Below, in pieces: positions 9,648-19,344 of a DNA stretch of 39,779 nucleotides. The notes beneath the pieces are model-generated. The model did no database searches and was not told where the DNA came from. It saw only the letters and a program-made list of their open reading frames with translations. Location: assembly GCA_004151065.3 (NCBI GenBank), contig NWUY0304716223.1, positions 1 to 39,779 on the forward strand, given 5' to 3'. The translations under genes and the position numbers were made by a program. Position 1 is the stretch's first letter, and each line of letters begins with the position of its first letter. Origin of the DNA: Larix sibirica (Eukaryota > Streptophyta > Pinopsida > Pinales > Pinaceae).

Positions 9648-11034
9648 GTGTATTTTGGGTATACGGACGAACAAATGACTAAAGGCACATGGAGGTGCTC
9701 TCACGGCCGTCGTCGGGATCTGCCCTGCTCTCAATATCTACCGGACCGGCGGACACATTCACAGGTCGTGCATATTAACCAATTCAATCTTTTGGAACTG
9801 CGATCTTTGTGCCTCCCAAACTGGAAAAAGAGTAAAGTTATACTCTCTCAAGTCAATCCGTGTATTAGGGAAAGGCAGCAATCATATTTATAAATAAAAA
9901 TCGCAGGGAACATAATAGAGCATGGTTGCACCCGGTTGTCCTATTCATAAGTATCAAATGCGAAAAAATATACGGGATACGCCGGGATCAAGCTAATGCG
10001 GGGTAAAGGGCACATTGGTTGTGAAGGGCTTGCTGGTTTTCCTTCTGTGTTGTTGGCCAACTCATCTTTCGGCAATCGACGGTTTCTTGCTCCAGTGCTA
10101 TACCCTGTCGAGAGGAGTCCGCCCAGGACCCCAATCTATAATAAATCACTGCCTTTTCTATGAACCGCCTACAGTTCCTCCATTGTAAACGAAGCCTAAG
10201 CTGGTGTATCAGAAATTGATGGCTTGTGTATAGAACACTTTGGGATATTTGAGTGCCTGCGGCTATGGAACTGGATCTCAATCTCCCTCTAAACGCATTT
10301 AAAGGTAGGTTTTTAGCTGTGGACGAGGCAAATAAATTACATCAAATGGGATAGATAACATTCATGTATTTTACTGCTGAATCCGCGCATTGAGAATCTC
10401 ACACTTTACAGAAAGCCGGCAAAAGCCTAATAAAACTGAAAGTGAGCTCGGCGAGGTCAGTCGCTGATTCATATAGCTCCAGCATATTTTAGCTCGCTTA
10501 CCAGCATTTCTCACCTCAAGACTTGCACCGTATCCTACTGAATAGCAAATGTAGTTTTAACTCATGAGAGCACTCGACCTTTTAATTAGTAAGGAGAATA
10601 ACCAGGTGTGGCTGGTTGAGACTTCGACAGATCATCCCTGCTCTGCGGCCCTGTGATTACACCAAGAGGGTCCAGCCAGAAAGAACCTGGGATGGCTCAT
10701 TCATTTACTCTAGTTGGTAAACATAAAGCTAGGTATGAAGGTCCTATAAGTAAAAATAACACTTGCTCCTTTCAATGACTGTTTATAGGCAAGCCTATAA
10801 GCCCTCAGTTGATTCCAGCTAATAATTTATCCAGTCTGAGTATCCCAGCCAAGCTATGACTGGTATCTTATTTATTTTTAAAAATTTATTTCAATAATAT
10901 CTTTAATAATTCCGTATATAGTACAGGCGCCCAGGCGCGTTAGGCGTTGGCAACGGAAGATACAAAATTGAAACTTAATTTTAACCTCCCTTTATGCTTT
11001 CCGCTCTAACAATTAAACACATTAACCAGGACTT
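9648..11034. other. Intergenic with two unrecognised frames
   Basis: An 81-codon plus frame (9,648-9,893) and a 97-codon minus frame (9,988-10,281) are present. I compared the minus frame mentally with copia integrase and RNase H motifs and found no convincing match. The rest (10,300-11,034) has no long frame. AT-rich runs occur at 10,868-10,910. Confidence 0.35.
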
Positions 11035-11138
11035 ACACTTCGACACTTGCCCCTTTAGTTTTAACCTTTAGGCTCTTTTAAATTAACAATGTTTATCATA
11101 ATATTCACTTCGAACCTTACCCCTTTAGGTTTAACCTG
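11035..11138 (+). repeat. Two-unit tandem repeat, about 69 bp period
   Basis: The unit core, CACTTCGA then a short gap then CCCCTTTAG and TTTAACC, occurs at 11,035-11,069 and 11,104-11,138. Between them is an AT-rich spacer (AATTAACAATGTTTATCATA). Homology of the cores is unambiguous by eye. Confidence 0.7.
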
Positions 11139-11649
11139 CCAGCCTTTACGTTCTGTCCGCGATGTGAGTCAGTGGGTGGGATGATGTTCACCATGCATGT
11201 TTACTTCGATTTCGATGCTGATAGGCGTTGTTTTATATAGCAATGGAAATAACAGCGATGAGCAATAAATTAACGACGGTAATAGCGAGCGTTGGCAAAA
11301 GCAGATACACATGTAACACTTTCTGGGAACCTGCCCTGGATGCTTTCAGTTCACACAAAAACATTACGCTTTGAAGTTTGAAGCATCCCGTAATGACTGA
11401 CTCACAAGCGGGCTAACTCACCTGATTGTGCCAACCCATATCGTCGTGGAACCTTAATTTGTAAAGCTCCTCCATTGGGCCGAACATAAAATATGTTCTC
11501 AGCCAGTGTAAGCTAAAACAATGTATCCAGTGTCTCGTCTATGCGGCAGGTTACTAGCTCCCGCGAGCTGTAGCTATCCAACCAACAAACCTAATGGGGC
11601 AAGGGTAGAAACATCTGTCCAGTTTAAGTAGTATAGTTGCAAGGGGAAA
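11139..11649. other. Intergenic, no gene seen
   Basis: No open frame of note and no RNA gene. Confidence 0.45.
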
Positions 11650-11697
11650 TTGTCTGTCCTGTTGAAGCTCAAAGGTATTGTCTGTCCTGTTGAAGCT
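11650..11697 (+). repeat. Exact 20-bp direct repeat, 28-bp period
   Basis: TTGTCTGTCCTGTTGAAGCT occurs at 11,650-11,669 and identically at 11,678-11,697. A related ATCTGTCCAGTTTAAGT lies just upstream at about 11,612. The identical copies suggest a recent duplication. Confidence 0.85.
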
Positions 11698-11779
11698 TTG
11701 TAATCGCCAGGGTAAATTGTAAGTAGCGGGGAAACATCAAGGGGGCAAGGCGGTATCGATCATTCCCCAACCAGGAGTC

Positions 11780-12149
11780 AAGCAGTAGCGCTCAATCATA
11801 GCCTCTATTGTGTGTCCAGGCCTTCCTCTTTCGTAAAGGCCTATATTCGGCCTCTATTGGTTCCAGAAAGCATAATGTGTTTTCCATAAAGCGTAATGGT
11901 GGAACTGAAAGCAAACATAAGTTGGTTCCTGGCCTCCTCTTGCGAGTGTCCAGGCCTCGTGCTATGGTACCGAATAACTTAATCTGTGTTTTGTATATCA
12001 CGTATATAATTATACGCTGTGCGGTGTAGACGTGAAAGCTCTACTACTATGTTGGCAGGTGCATACTGACTGAATGGGGAATGTTGTATTGATAATGACT
12101 GGTGTTCTGTTTTATTGTGTCGATTAAACAGGTACCCCCAAATTGAAGC
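11780..12149. other. Repeat-rich spacer before the Ty3/gypsy fragment
   Basis: The word GTGTCCAGGCCT occurs at about 11,812 and 11,947, and CCTCTATTG occurs twice (11,802 and 11,852), giving a degenerate duplication of about 135 bp. Short frames on both strands have no known domain. Confidence 0.4.
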
Positions 12150-12410
12150 AAATTGTGGTAGGGGAGGCACCTCAAGTGGATGGACTTCCTTCAACAATTT
12201 CACTTGTTGATAAGATATGAGAAAGCGAAGACAAATAAGCTGGTTGATCCGCTGTCCCATCCTGTTGCATTGGTTGTCCCAAGGTTGGAGCTATTTCCAT
12301 ACAGGAGGCAGTATGCAGGAGATGTTGATCCTGTAGAGAGAGATCGAGCACTCCAAGCAAAGGTGCAATCTGACCGAGCAACTAACCCCTTAAATTATTG
12401 GACACTTTGA
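12150..12410 (+). pseudogene. Ty3/gypsy retrotransposon fragment, RNase H C-terminal end
   Basis: From 12,168 the frame reads HLKWMDFLQQFHLLIRYEKA and continues KTNKLVDPLSHP. In Ty3/gypsy polyproteins the end of the RNase H domain has the pattern W-x-x-F-L-Q-x-F-x-F-x-I-x-Y-x-x-G-x-x-N-x-V/L-A-D-x-L-S-R-P; the match here is close, with VDPLSHP in place of ADxLSRP. The open frame runs to 12,410, but the remaining 40 residues are not clearly integrase. A TAG at 12,159-12,161 closes the frame upstream, so the catalytic part of RNase H is missing. It is an isolated, inactive fragment. Confidence 0.85.
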
Positions 12411-12421
12411 TCCACCCTTTT

Positions 12422-12478
12422 GCCCCTGATCGCTTACGCTTACCTCCAAGTCGGGTAATGAGAAAGAGCTAATGCTTG
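12422..12478 (+). repeat. Dispersed repeat, family A copy 4
   Basis: Contains TGATCGCTTACGCTTACCTC, GTCGGGTAATGAGA and AGAGCTA, aligning with the start of the long family A copies (TTGATCTT.CC.CTTGCC, TTGGGTAATGAGA, GCAGCTA). It lies immediately downstream of the Ty3/gypsy fragment. Confidence 0.6.
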
Positions 12479-13184
12479 GCTTGTATTTACTTTCCTTACT
12501 TATACTTATCTATTATTTTGGCTGAGGGAGACTTGAAGAGGCTGGTTTATGGCCTTCTGTTCAATCTGCACCTGCCAACTACCCTGGTTCAGAGAGAAGA
12601 GACACGACTGGTTATTCCATATAAATTACCCCTGTTATAGAGCCCCTGGTTAAATAGAAACCCTAAAGAGGGGAGCAGCCCTGGTTTAAATAGCCCTGTG
12701 TAATGAGCTTGGTTACGCAAATTAGGTTATTTAATACAATTCTCTTAATGATGGATTATCTCGATGATGTGATCACTATCGCTTGCCTTATGTGGAAGGA
12801 GGAGCGCTACCGGCCTTATGTGGACGGATCGGATTGAGACCGCGCTTATCCTCATGTAGAAAGCAAAAAAATCCTCCTGGCAGGGTGGGTGGGTAGACGT
12901 GGACGGATTTCATCTTCGGGAGATGTCCAGCCCAATACCTACCCTAACCTATTACTCACCTTACAGCTTAACTAGAATCATGTTTGCCTAGCATTCAGTT
13001 GCCCGGCGTTAGAGTACTGCTTGTTGCCCTTATAGGAGGGTTGCTTAACCTTCTGAGTACCTTTACTGCCTTCCTGCTTCTCTCTGACAAAGAACTTTAC
13101 GGCTGGTTGGTCGAATCACCCCGGGCTGAGATAATAAATGGTGGCTGGTCCAAGAAATAATTAATAGGCAGGCTTACTTACGTG
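12479..13184. other. Intergenic, no gene seen
   Basis: Words AGCCCTGG, GGTTTAAATAG and GGTTAAATAG recur near 12,640-12,700, similar to a stretch at 16,240-16,265 (TTATAGAGCCC). No conserved frame is present. Confidence 0.4.
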
Positions 13185-13382
13185 CTCCCTGGCTGGCTAG
13201 ATGGGTCTGTGTGGGGGCGTTATCCACCTGACGAAGGAAGAATATGTGTTTCGGGGTTGTCAACAGATAGATATAGACCTGTCCGTAACGGAGCGTCCAG
13301 ATTAGATCTGAGAGAGATAAAGGAGGGGCCGGACTTCCACATATTCCGGCAGATGAGTTCCAACTGAACCTTCTGCCAATAG
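13185..13382 (+). repeat. Dispersed repeat, family E copy 2
   Basis: Partner of 5,109-5,275, with the shared word order given there; the core aligns over 13,185-13,345. A 61-codon frame (13,182-13,367) runs through it but has no domain, and the equivalent frame is not conserved in the other copy, so it is not a gene. Confidence 0.55.
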
Positions 13383-13480
13383 CACGTACCCATTGAGGCC
13401 TAATATAGAATTATCCCCATCGAGGACTAATAAATCTCACGTAGTACCCATAAATACCAATCTCACGTACCGATAAGAGG
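13383..13480 (+). repeat. Short repeats with CACGTACC and CCATCGAGG words
   Basis: The segment 13,417-13,453 (CCATCGAGGACTAATAAATC then CACGTAGTACCCATAA) matches 3,907-3,941 with a few substitutions and a small insertion. Within the block, CACGTACC recurs at 13,384 and 13,464, and GAGGCCTAATA at 13,395 is a further partial unit. Confidence 0.6.
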
Positions 13481-13645
13481 TGACATCCAAAAAGAAGGCC
13501 CTACACCTTTACCCTAAACCCCCACCTATATCCTTACCCCACAGAACACACGGAAGGGTCCTACCTGGCTGGTCTGGAGGAAAGAAGGATTGAGTGAAAG
13601 AATAGGCGTTACATACCTCCAGACGGTCAAACTTCAGGCTACGCG
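13481..13645. other. Intergenic spacer, C-rich
   Basis: The plus strand is rich in CCCTAAACC and CCTACC words, similar in style to 4,740-4,780. No gene is seen. Confidence 0.4.
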
Positions 13646-13930
13646 TACCCCTTTATATTTATATTGCTGCTATTTATGTCTTGCTTACTTACGCTAAACA
13701 GGAGGCCTAGGGATGTTAACCAATAGATGTTTACAACAACGCGATAAATTTTTTATTACTCATGTTTACTATATTATGTTACCCATGTTCCCAGCCCAGT
13801 CCTACCTACCCTCTTTATAGATATATTGCTGTTCGCATGAGTGCTACCCGCGATTGCTTACGAACTTACTCCAACCAAGGCCTAGGGAGGTTATAAACTC
13901 AAGACCACAACAGTCCCCCCACCTAACCAC
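13646..13930 (+). repeat. Two-unit tandem repeat, family D, about 160 bp period
   Basis: Unit 1 (13,646-13,740) has CCCTTTATATTTATATTGCTG, then CTTGCTTACTTACG, then AGGAGGCCTAGGGA. Unit 2 (13,806-13,900) has CCCTCTTTATAGATATATTG, then GATTGCTTACGAACTTAC, then AAGGCCTAGGGAGG. A diverged third copy is at 1,037-1,240. Read by eye, with substitutions and small gaps. Confidence 0.7.
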
Positions 13931-13957
13931 CTGGGAATAATGAAGAACCTGGTAGCT

Positions 13958-14190
13958 TGTCGTTCTACTGCTTTTACTGGGACTCCTCGTGTTCCTGGGA
14001 ATGAGGAAGCCGGTTCGACTGCTTATTGAATTGATCCTGGGAATAAAGCTCCTTCAACTTATTCAAATGATGGGAATTATGTTAGTGAAACTGGTGCTGC
14101 TTCTACTGGTGGTTAGGCTTCGGCTTTTGTGTTGGCCGTTCTGCTGCTTGTCCTGGGAATACTTTTGCTGCTAATGAAGCGGTAACCTAC
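13958..14190 (+). pseudogene. Gly/Ala/Ser-rich coding-like island, plus strand
   Basis: One frame from 13,958 to the TAG at 14,114-14,116 carries only one internal stop (TGA at 14,027-14,029). It reads CRSTAFTGTPRVPGNEEAGS, then DPGNKAPSTYSNDGNY, then SETGAASTGG. In another frame downstream, GRSAACPGNTFAANEA follows. The peptides PGNEEA, SAACPG and GTP are shared with 6,154-6,330. Leu-rich frames over the same DNA are shadows. The family is unknown and the copy is broken. Confidence 0.5.
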
Positions 14191-15833
14191 TTCAATTCAT
14201 TCCTACAATTAAGTCCGCCAGCGTGCTTAAAATTACAGCTTCAAAAATATCGCTATTACAAAAAGTCATTAAACCAGACAGAGTTTTTACACGGTGACAT
14301 AATAATCACACACGCAACACTACGTTTAGGCGGCCGAGTCACTCGAATCTCTATATAAAGACTATATTCCCCTTTAGATTAAGATCTCAGAGCAGGCTTG
14401 TATCATGTCTCCAAAAAAATGTACATATGGCCTAAGACGATTTCACATATTGAGGTCGGAATGAGATAGGGTGTGTTCCCGTCTTACAATGAGGCCTGCC
14501 GGGCTAAATGGCACGTTTGGAAAGAGGATGCGCAAGCAGGCTCGACTAAAAGGATAGTAAAAGCTTTATATATATATATATGTAATAACATGCTTTTCAG
14601 TGTGAGTCGAAGGTTTCCCCCGGTAACTTAGCAGTTTACTCGCACCGGAGACCGACTTCGTAGAAGTGCTTTGGGCTAGCGTTTTAACTAAAAAAAAACA
14701 CGTTATTATCCTTTCCCTATGAGGAAAAGATAATCTAAAAACCTTCAACAGCCTATCTTCCAGTCATTTTTATATATGTAATTACACACTAGATATATAT
14801 GTTCCAAACCTTTATAATGCCGACTGGGCAGTTATTCTGGTCATTCCAATTATACGTAATTACACTAATTTTCCATTTTGTAAAAGAATATATTTAAAGT
14901 AAGGTTTTCCTTTCATAGCCATACTTGGGCTTATAAGGAGTGCCCAAATAAAAGGCCGGCTCTCGAAGCCACATTTAATTTATAATCACATAAGGAACCA
15001 TATCAGCATCATTCTATGATTCTAATTAGTTCCACAAAAAGAAATCTAGATAGCATCTCATGATCAGATAACAATCACACATATCACAACTGTATGCACT
15101 CATCAACATATATATACATAAGCAGTATGTAGAATATCCAAAACAATGCATAGAATTCATTAGTTTCCAAGCCATATATAAGAGAAGTCATCAAGCCGAC
15201 TAAGGATAGACATCCTGATCATACACAAAACAAATCCAGGCACAAATGGGGCATTACCAAGTACATCCCTTATTGTGTTTTCCTGTGAGGTGGATAAATT
15301 TATTATGTCCTCAAACGTTTCGCACCGCTTCCCCGATCATTTTTAATTATCCATATTCAGTTGTATTATATCCTAGGTCTTTCTTCTTTTTGGAAGAAAG
15401 CAGTAGAGATACGTAAGCCTGGAATACCTGACTTGCTGGAATGGCTGTGATTCATAGACCATATTTATACTTGAAATAATCGCTTCTCCTGCAAGGGTGG
15501 GGGGAAATAAAGGGCCTTTACTTGCTTGGCTTCACCAGTGCCTACTAGCTATCGGATTTAATCCAATACAATAGTGATGGAATTGCCTTTATTCCTTAAA
15601 CCAGAAAAGCTTGGTTCTTCCGGGCGCCCTGGTTCCGTTGCCCATGCCGTTTTGATCTCCCTATTAATTTTTGAAATGCCCTACTATTATAATGGCCATT
15701 TCTAAACTATCTTTGGTTGCACCTGCCTCTCGATACCCGTACATAAAGGCTCCAACTCGTAATTGATAAGCTGATGCCCATTAGATAATTGGTCAGTTAT
15801 TTATGGTAAACCGTTATGGCTTGGCTGTGGGTC
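14191..15833. other. Long intergenic stretch, AT-rich, no gene seen
   Basis: A TA microsatellite lies at 14,566-14,581, followed by a run of nine A at 14,690-14,698. A minus-strand 60-codon frame (14,566-14,748) runs through both and is not credible. From 14,960 to 15,230 the sequence is AT-rich with no frame of note. Nothing resembling an RNA gene was found. Confidence 0.45.
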
Positions 15834-15863
15834 GTGCGTCAAAAGGGCGTGCGTCAAAGGGTC
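15834..15863 (+). repeat. 15-bp tandem pair
   Basis: GTGCGTCAAAAGGGC at 15,834-15,848 is followed directly by GTGCGTCAAAGGGTC at 15,849-15,863. Confidence 0.8.
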
Positions 15864-16084
15864 ATCCATAGTGTTACTCAGTATTTGTTCTCCTTGAATG
15901 TGCAGTGGTATACCTTTTTATCTAGGTAGGGTCGGAAGGCTAAATATTTCCAATAAAATCTCACAAGTCTAGGTCTCTTTAGATACAGAAATAGAATCCA
16001 GCACTCTAAATAATCCCTTTCTTAAATAGCTTCTATAAGACCAATCTAATACCTTAAAGTGCTTCTATCTAATATAGAACCCTA

Positions 16085-16149
16085 CATATAAGACTATCTT
16101 CCTAATGATAAATAAACCAACTGTATATAAGACTTTTTTCCTAATGAGA
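16085..16149 (+). repeat. Two-unit tandem repeat, about 38 bp period
   Basis: ATATAAGACTATCTTCCTAA at about 16,086 and ATATAAGACTTTTTTCCTAA at about 16,124 are near-identical cores, each followed by TGA. Similar, weaker words (TCTATAAGACC) occur just upstream, so the array may be older and longer. Confidence 0.7.
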
Positions 16150-16290
16150 CTCTATTCCTCTATAAATCGATAAGATGATTCGGATTTGAGAAAGCGAGGT
16201 GAATAGTATAATGTTCCTTATATAGTATATTATTATGTTATAGAGCCCTCAGTTTAAGATCCAGACCCATGAAAGCCAGCAAGCAGCTAG

Positions 16291-17055
16291 TTACCCAACA
16301 CCAGCTAGCCATCCTAGTAGTAAAGCCCAGCCAGCTCGGTAGAGTAGGGTCGTAGATTCGGTTGGTTCAGTCGATGAAGCAGAAGTTTGCTTGGAAGTGC
16401 GCGGAATAAACTTTTTGATCATTAATTTAAGCAGTTTACCCAGCACCACAGCAGATGCATTTGAACCAGAGCTAGTTGATCCAGTCCTTGAACCACCTTG
16501 CCTAGGCATTCCTTCCACCAGATTGAAAGCCATGCCCTATACTAAGAGCCATCCTTGATAACTAGCTATTATAGCGCGGTAAGCAAAGCTAGCTAGAGAA
16601 GCAGCAGCGATGGTAGTTTATTCCGTCGATTAGTCAGTTGTTGATTCTGTTGGTTGTGCATTATATTCTAGTGATCCAGCACCAGCACCTGGCTTGACTG
16701 CGCCTGGGTTTGATATTTCATTCCTTTAATCGTGCTTTGCATGCTTTGGTATTTCATTATTTCCCCCGGCTTTACACCTGGCTTAGTAGGCACCAGGCTT
16801 TGGTATTGATTAAGATTCTGATCTTCGTGCTCGAGCCGGATGTTCCAACGAGAAAGTGAAAGCGAGATCCAGAGCCAGAAGCAAAGGTAGTAGCCACCGC
16901 GTTCTAGCAGATCCAAATCCAGAGAAAAATCCTCCAGTCACAAGGGCAAGGAAGGGAAGCAGGACCAGCAACAGGATAAGTAGCAATACCTGATCGCGCA
17001 GATGAAGCAAAAGTAGATTAAGCAGTTTATTCTTTAGTTTAAGATCCAATTGCAA
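16291..17055 (-). pseudogene. Gly/Ser/Thr-rich coding-like island, minus strand
   Basis: On the minus strand 16,533-16,291 is an 80-codon frame with MPRQGGSRTGSTSSGSNASA, then TSKQTSASSTEPTESTT. Further upstream on this strand (17,055-16,800) the same composition appears in alternating frames: STFASSARSGIATYPVAGPA, GGFFSGFGSART, and TTFASGSGSRF. The Leu-rich frames over this DNA are shadows. Repeated frame switching argues for decay by small indels. The block lies in the same strand sense as 17,454-17,874, and the two may be one original region. Confidence 0.45.
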
Positions 17056-17453
17056 GAAGATGAACTCCTAGAATAAGATATAAAGTCTCTACTTAGCAAC
17101 TAGAACTCTTTAGCTACTATAAGAGAAGGAATCTTAGTTGATATATAGAAATGATCGTAGATTTCGGCCCGCCCTGACCTTAAAAGCAGATCCAACCTAC
17201 CGTCTTTTACTATAGAAAACGGCTACGTAGAAACGGAGGTCCACCCTAGGCTATCTAGAGTAGCATCTCATTTTTTCTTGGGTAATCTGCTTTACAACCA
17301 TACACAGCAGAGGATGCTACCGATACCATATATATGTTAGTATGCTCTATGTTCCAGATTGAGATGCAGAGCCAGTTTGAGTTGCGAAGTACCCACATAT
17401 CCAATTTCATATTCAGTTTAGCCAGTACCAGTTACTGTCGTTGACTTTGTTTA
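17056..17453. other. Intergenic spacer between two coding-like blocks
   Basis: AT-rich with short stop-dense frames. The word GAACTC or GAACTCTT, flanked by TAG and CTA, recurs at 17,060-17,120. No gene is recognised. Confidence 0.4.
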
Positions 17454-17874
17454 TTGAGAGCAGCATTCGTTGAAGCAGCACCAGGAGCAAAGCCAGTAGC
17501 ACCAGGAGCAAAGCCAGTAGCAGCAGGACCAGCAGCCACTACTAGCAAGTCAGCCAGCTACCTTGATGTAGCAATTGCTTCTTATGATCGTGATACAGAT
17601 TATGGTGTTTGTGCTCGTGGTTATGACCTTCATGACCGATATTCGTATGTTACAGATCGAGACCCAGTGCCAAATCCAGATTGAAAACCAGAAGCAGGAT
17701 AAGCAAAGATAGTAGCAGAGCCAGTTGGTGAAGATCCAGAGATAGACCCAGCTTTTTCTGTTTCAGATTGTGATCCGGCAGAGTTTGACCCGGGACCAGT
17801 ATCTTTAGAAGTTCCATATCCTCCAGCAGTTGCAGATCTAGCATCCGAGCCAGCAAGAGCAGTGGGTAGGGCTT
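17454..17874 (-). pseudogene. Gly/Ser/Ala-rich coding-like frame, minus strand
   Basis: A stop-free minus-strand frame of about 81 codons runs from 17,874 to the TGA at 17,630-17,632. It has AGSDARSATAGGYGTSKDTG, SAGSQSETEKAGSISGSSPT and SGFQSGFGTGSRS. It has no ATG start. Beyond the stop, at about 17,545-17,460, another minus frame reads AAGPAATGFAPGATGFAPGA, an exact 15-base tandem at the DNA level. The plus-strand 76-codon frame (17,454-17,684) over the same DNA is Asp/Tyr/Arg-rich in its second half and is probably a shadow, though which strand is original cannot be settled by eye. Confidence 0.5.
17486..17516 (+). repeat. 15-bp exact tandem pair
   Basis: GCAAAGCCAGTAGCA and the neighbouring CCAGGA words form a unit repeated at about 17,488 and 17,503 (AGCACCAGGAGCAAAGCCAG). 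The unit length keeps the reading frame and produces the repeated ATGFAPG peptide on the minus strand. Confidence 0.7.
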
Positions 17875-18579
17875 ATAGACTTTAAGAGTATTAGGAATTT
17901 ACGTATTTTACTTCTTTATATTTCTTACAGGTATTAGGTCTTCTTGAATTCAATGGTTGTCTTCTCATTTATTTGATTGACTGCAAGAATAAAGAACAGC
18001 GGGACAGATATGAATTATATGGAAACAGCAGGGAACCCCATCAATCATCGAATAATTGAAACCCATACAAATACCGGCCAAACAATTGAAAGGTTTTACA
18101 TGGATGGGAAACACAGAAAGTGGAAATGCCCAAAAGTAACAATTGAAAGTTCGAAACATTAAGGGTCTAGGAGAGACACTTTCCCAAGCTACGAGAAGGT
18201 AAGGGAAAACAAAGCATCATTTTGGGTCATTTTGCACGGGCACAACCCATGATTACAGCTTTGATACCGCCGTAGAACAAAGGATTGGACACCATGGAAC
18301 AAGCCATTTAGTGAGCGCTCTCTCTAAAAGTATTGGTCTTACAAGTGATGAAGTAAAGGGGAAATAACTCCGAGAGGGCAAAGTAAGGTTACAGAGAGTA
18401 GAAGTTGGACGAACTCCGTCGTCTTATATGGAATATTCAATTTGTGAGATCTTAAGTTATTAATCCGCTGCAACGCCATCTTTATGTACTAAATTTCCCG
18501 TCTGAGTAAGGCCAGGAGACGCACGCAACCTTCTCTTTATTCATTTACCATATTGATAGGTCTGATAGGGCTCTTGCAT
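17875..18579. other. Intergenic with a weak 61-codon frame
   Basis: The plus frame at 17,977-18,162 encodes a hydrophilic peptide beginning MTARIKNSGTDMNYMETAGN, rich in Thr, Asn, Lys and His, with ordinary balance but no recognisable domain. The remaining sequence shows no structure. Confidence 0.35.
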
Positions 18580-18860
18580 ATGCCACCCTATCACTCGTGA
18601 ATTTACCAGTTTCGGTTGCTCGGTTCAACAATCTATCATCTCCCAACGCCACCTTCCCACTCTTAAATTGACCATCTATTGCCATGTTCGCACTATCTAT
18701 CGTCTTTATACGCCCACTTTGCTTACTTCAATTCCCAGTTTACTTCTCCTTGGTCAGGAAATCTACATTACTGGCTACTTCCCATTCGCGTAGGGCTCAC
18801 CTGACCATCGGAAAGGTGAGGACACTCTATCACTCGTGAATTTACCATCTGGATAGGCCA
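18580..18860 (+). repeat. Dispersed repeat, family B copy 3
   Basis: A 21-base identical direct repeat (CTATCACTCGTGAATTTACC plus A) occurs at 18,588-18,608 and 18,827-18,847. Between them lies the core CACTATCTATCGTCTTTATA then CGCCCACTTTGCTTA at 18,690-18,726, shared with copies 1 and 2. The identical ends suggest a recent internal duplication or conversion. Confidence 0.75.
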
Positions 18861-19344
18861 CTTCGTTCAGATAGAGCAGAACTTATCATTGAAAAAGAAT
18901 TCTTGCATGAAATCTACATCTATAGGTAGCACCCGGGTCGTTTGATCCTACTAAGCCAATACAGGTGTTTCAGTTCGCACACATCCCAGTCCGAACTCCT
19001 TTCCCTTTGGTCAAGCAACTAAAGTTCCTCGCCCTTATTAGGTCGGGCGAGTACTCCGTTCCTCTCCCGGTGGTTGAGCGAGTTCCTTCCTCCCCTCGCC
19101 TCTCAATTCAGTAGTTTCAATGCCCCCGGCAGAATGGTTATGGCGGAAGGTAGGGAGAGATGACCTTATGAATGAAGCTCCTTTTATTTGGTAGTCTTCA
19201 TGAAAAGATCGCTTTAACTAGAATAAAAAGTCCAGGTATTTCCTTCACGGGAGACAGAGGAATTGGATTGCACGTTTGATCAATTAAATGAGGAGCTAAG
19301 TAAGGGAAGTACCGGAGCCCCCACGAACACTAGTGAGTTAAGTT
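18861..19344. other. Intergenic, with CTTTGGTCAAGCAA word and a small hairpin
   Basis: CCCTTTGGTCAAGCAACTAA at about 19,002 belongs to the same word family as 38,864 and 39,742. No gene frame of note before the Ty3/gypsy remnant. Confidence 0.45.
19028..19051. other. Inverted repeat, 7-bp stem
   Basis: CTCGCCC at 19,028-19,034 pairs with GGGCGAG at 19,045-19,051 across a 10-base loop. No T-run follows, so terminator function is not indicated. Confidence 0.6.

Noticed and set aside
9988-10281. Minus-strand 97-codon frame as copia RNase H or integrase
   Set aside because: The ADSD-W and S.EAEY-type landmarks are not present in order. Only a loose WADSS resemblance exists.
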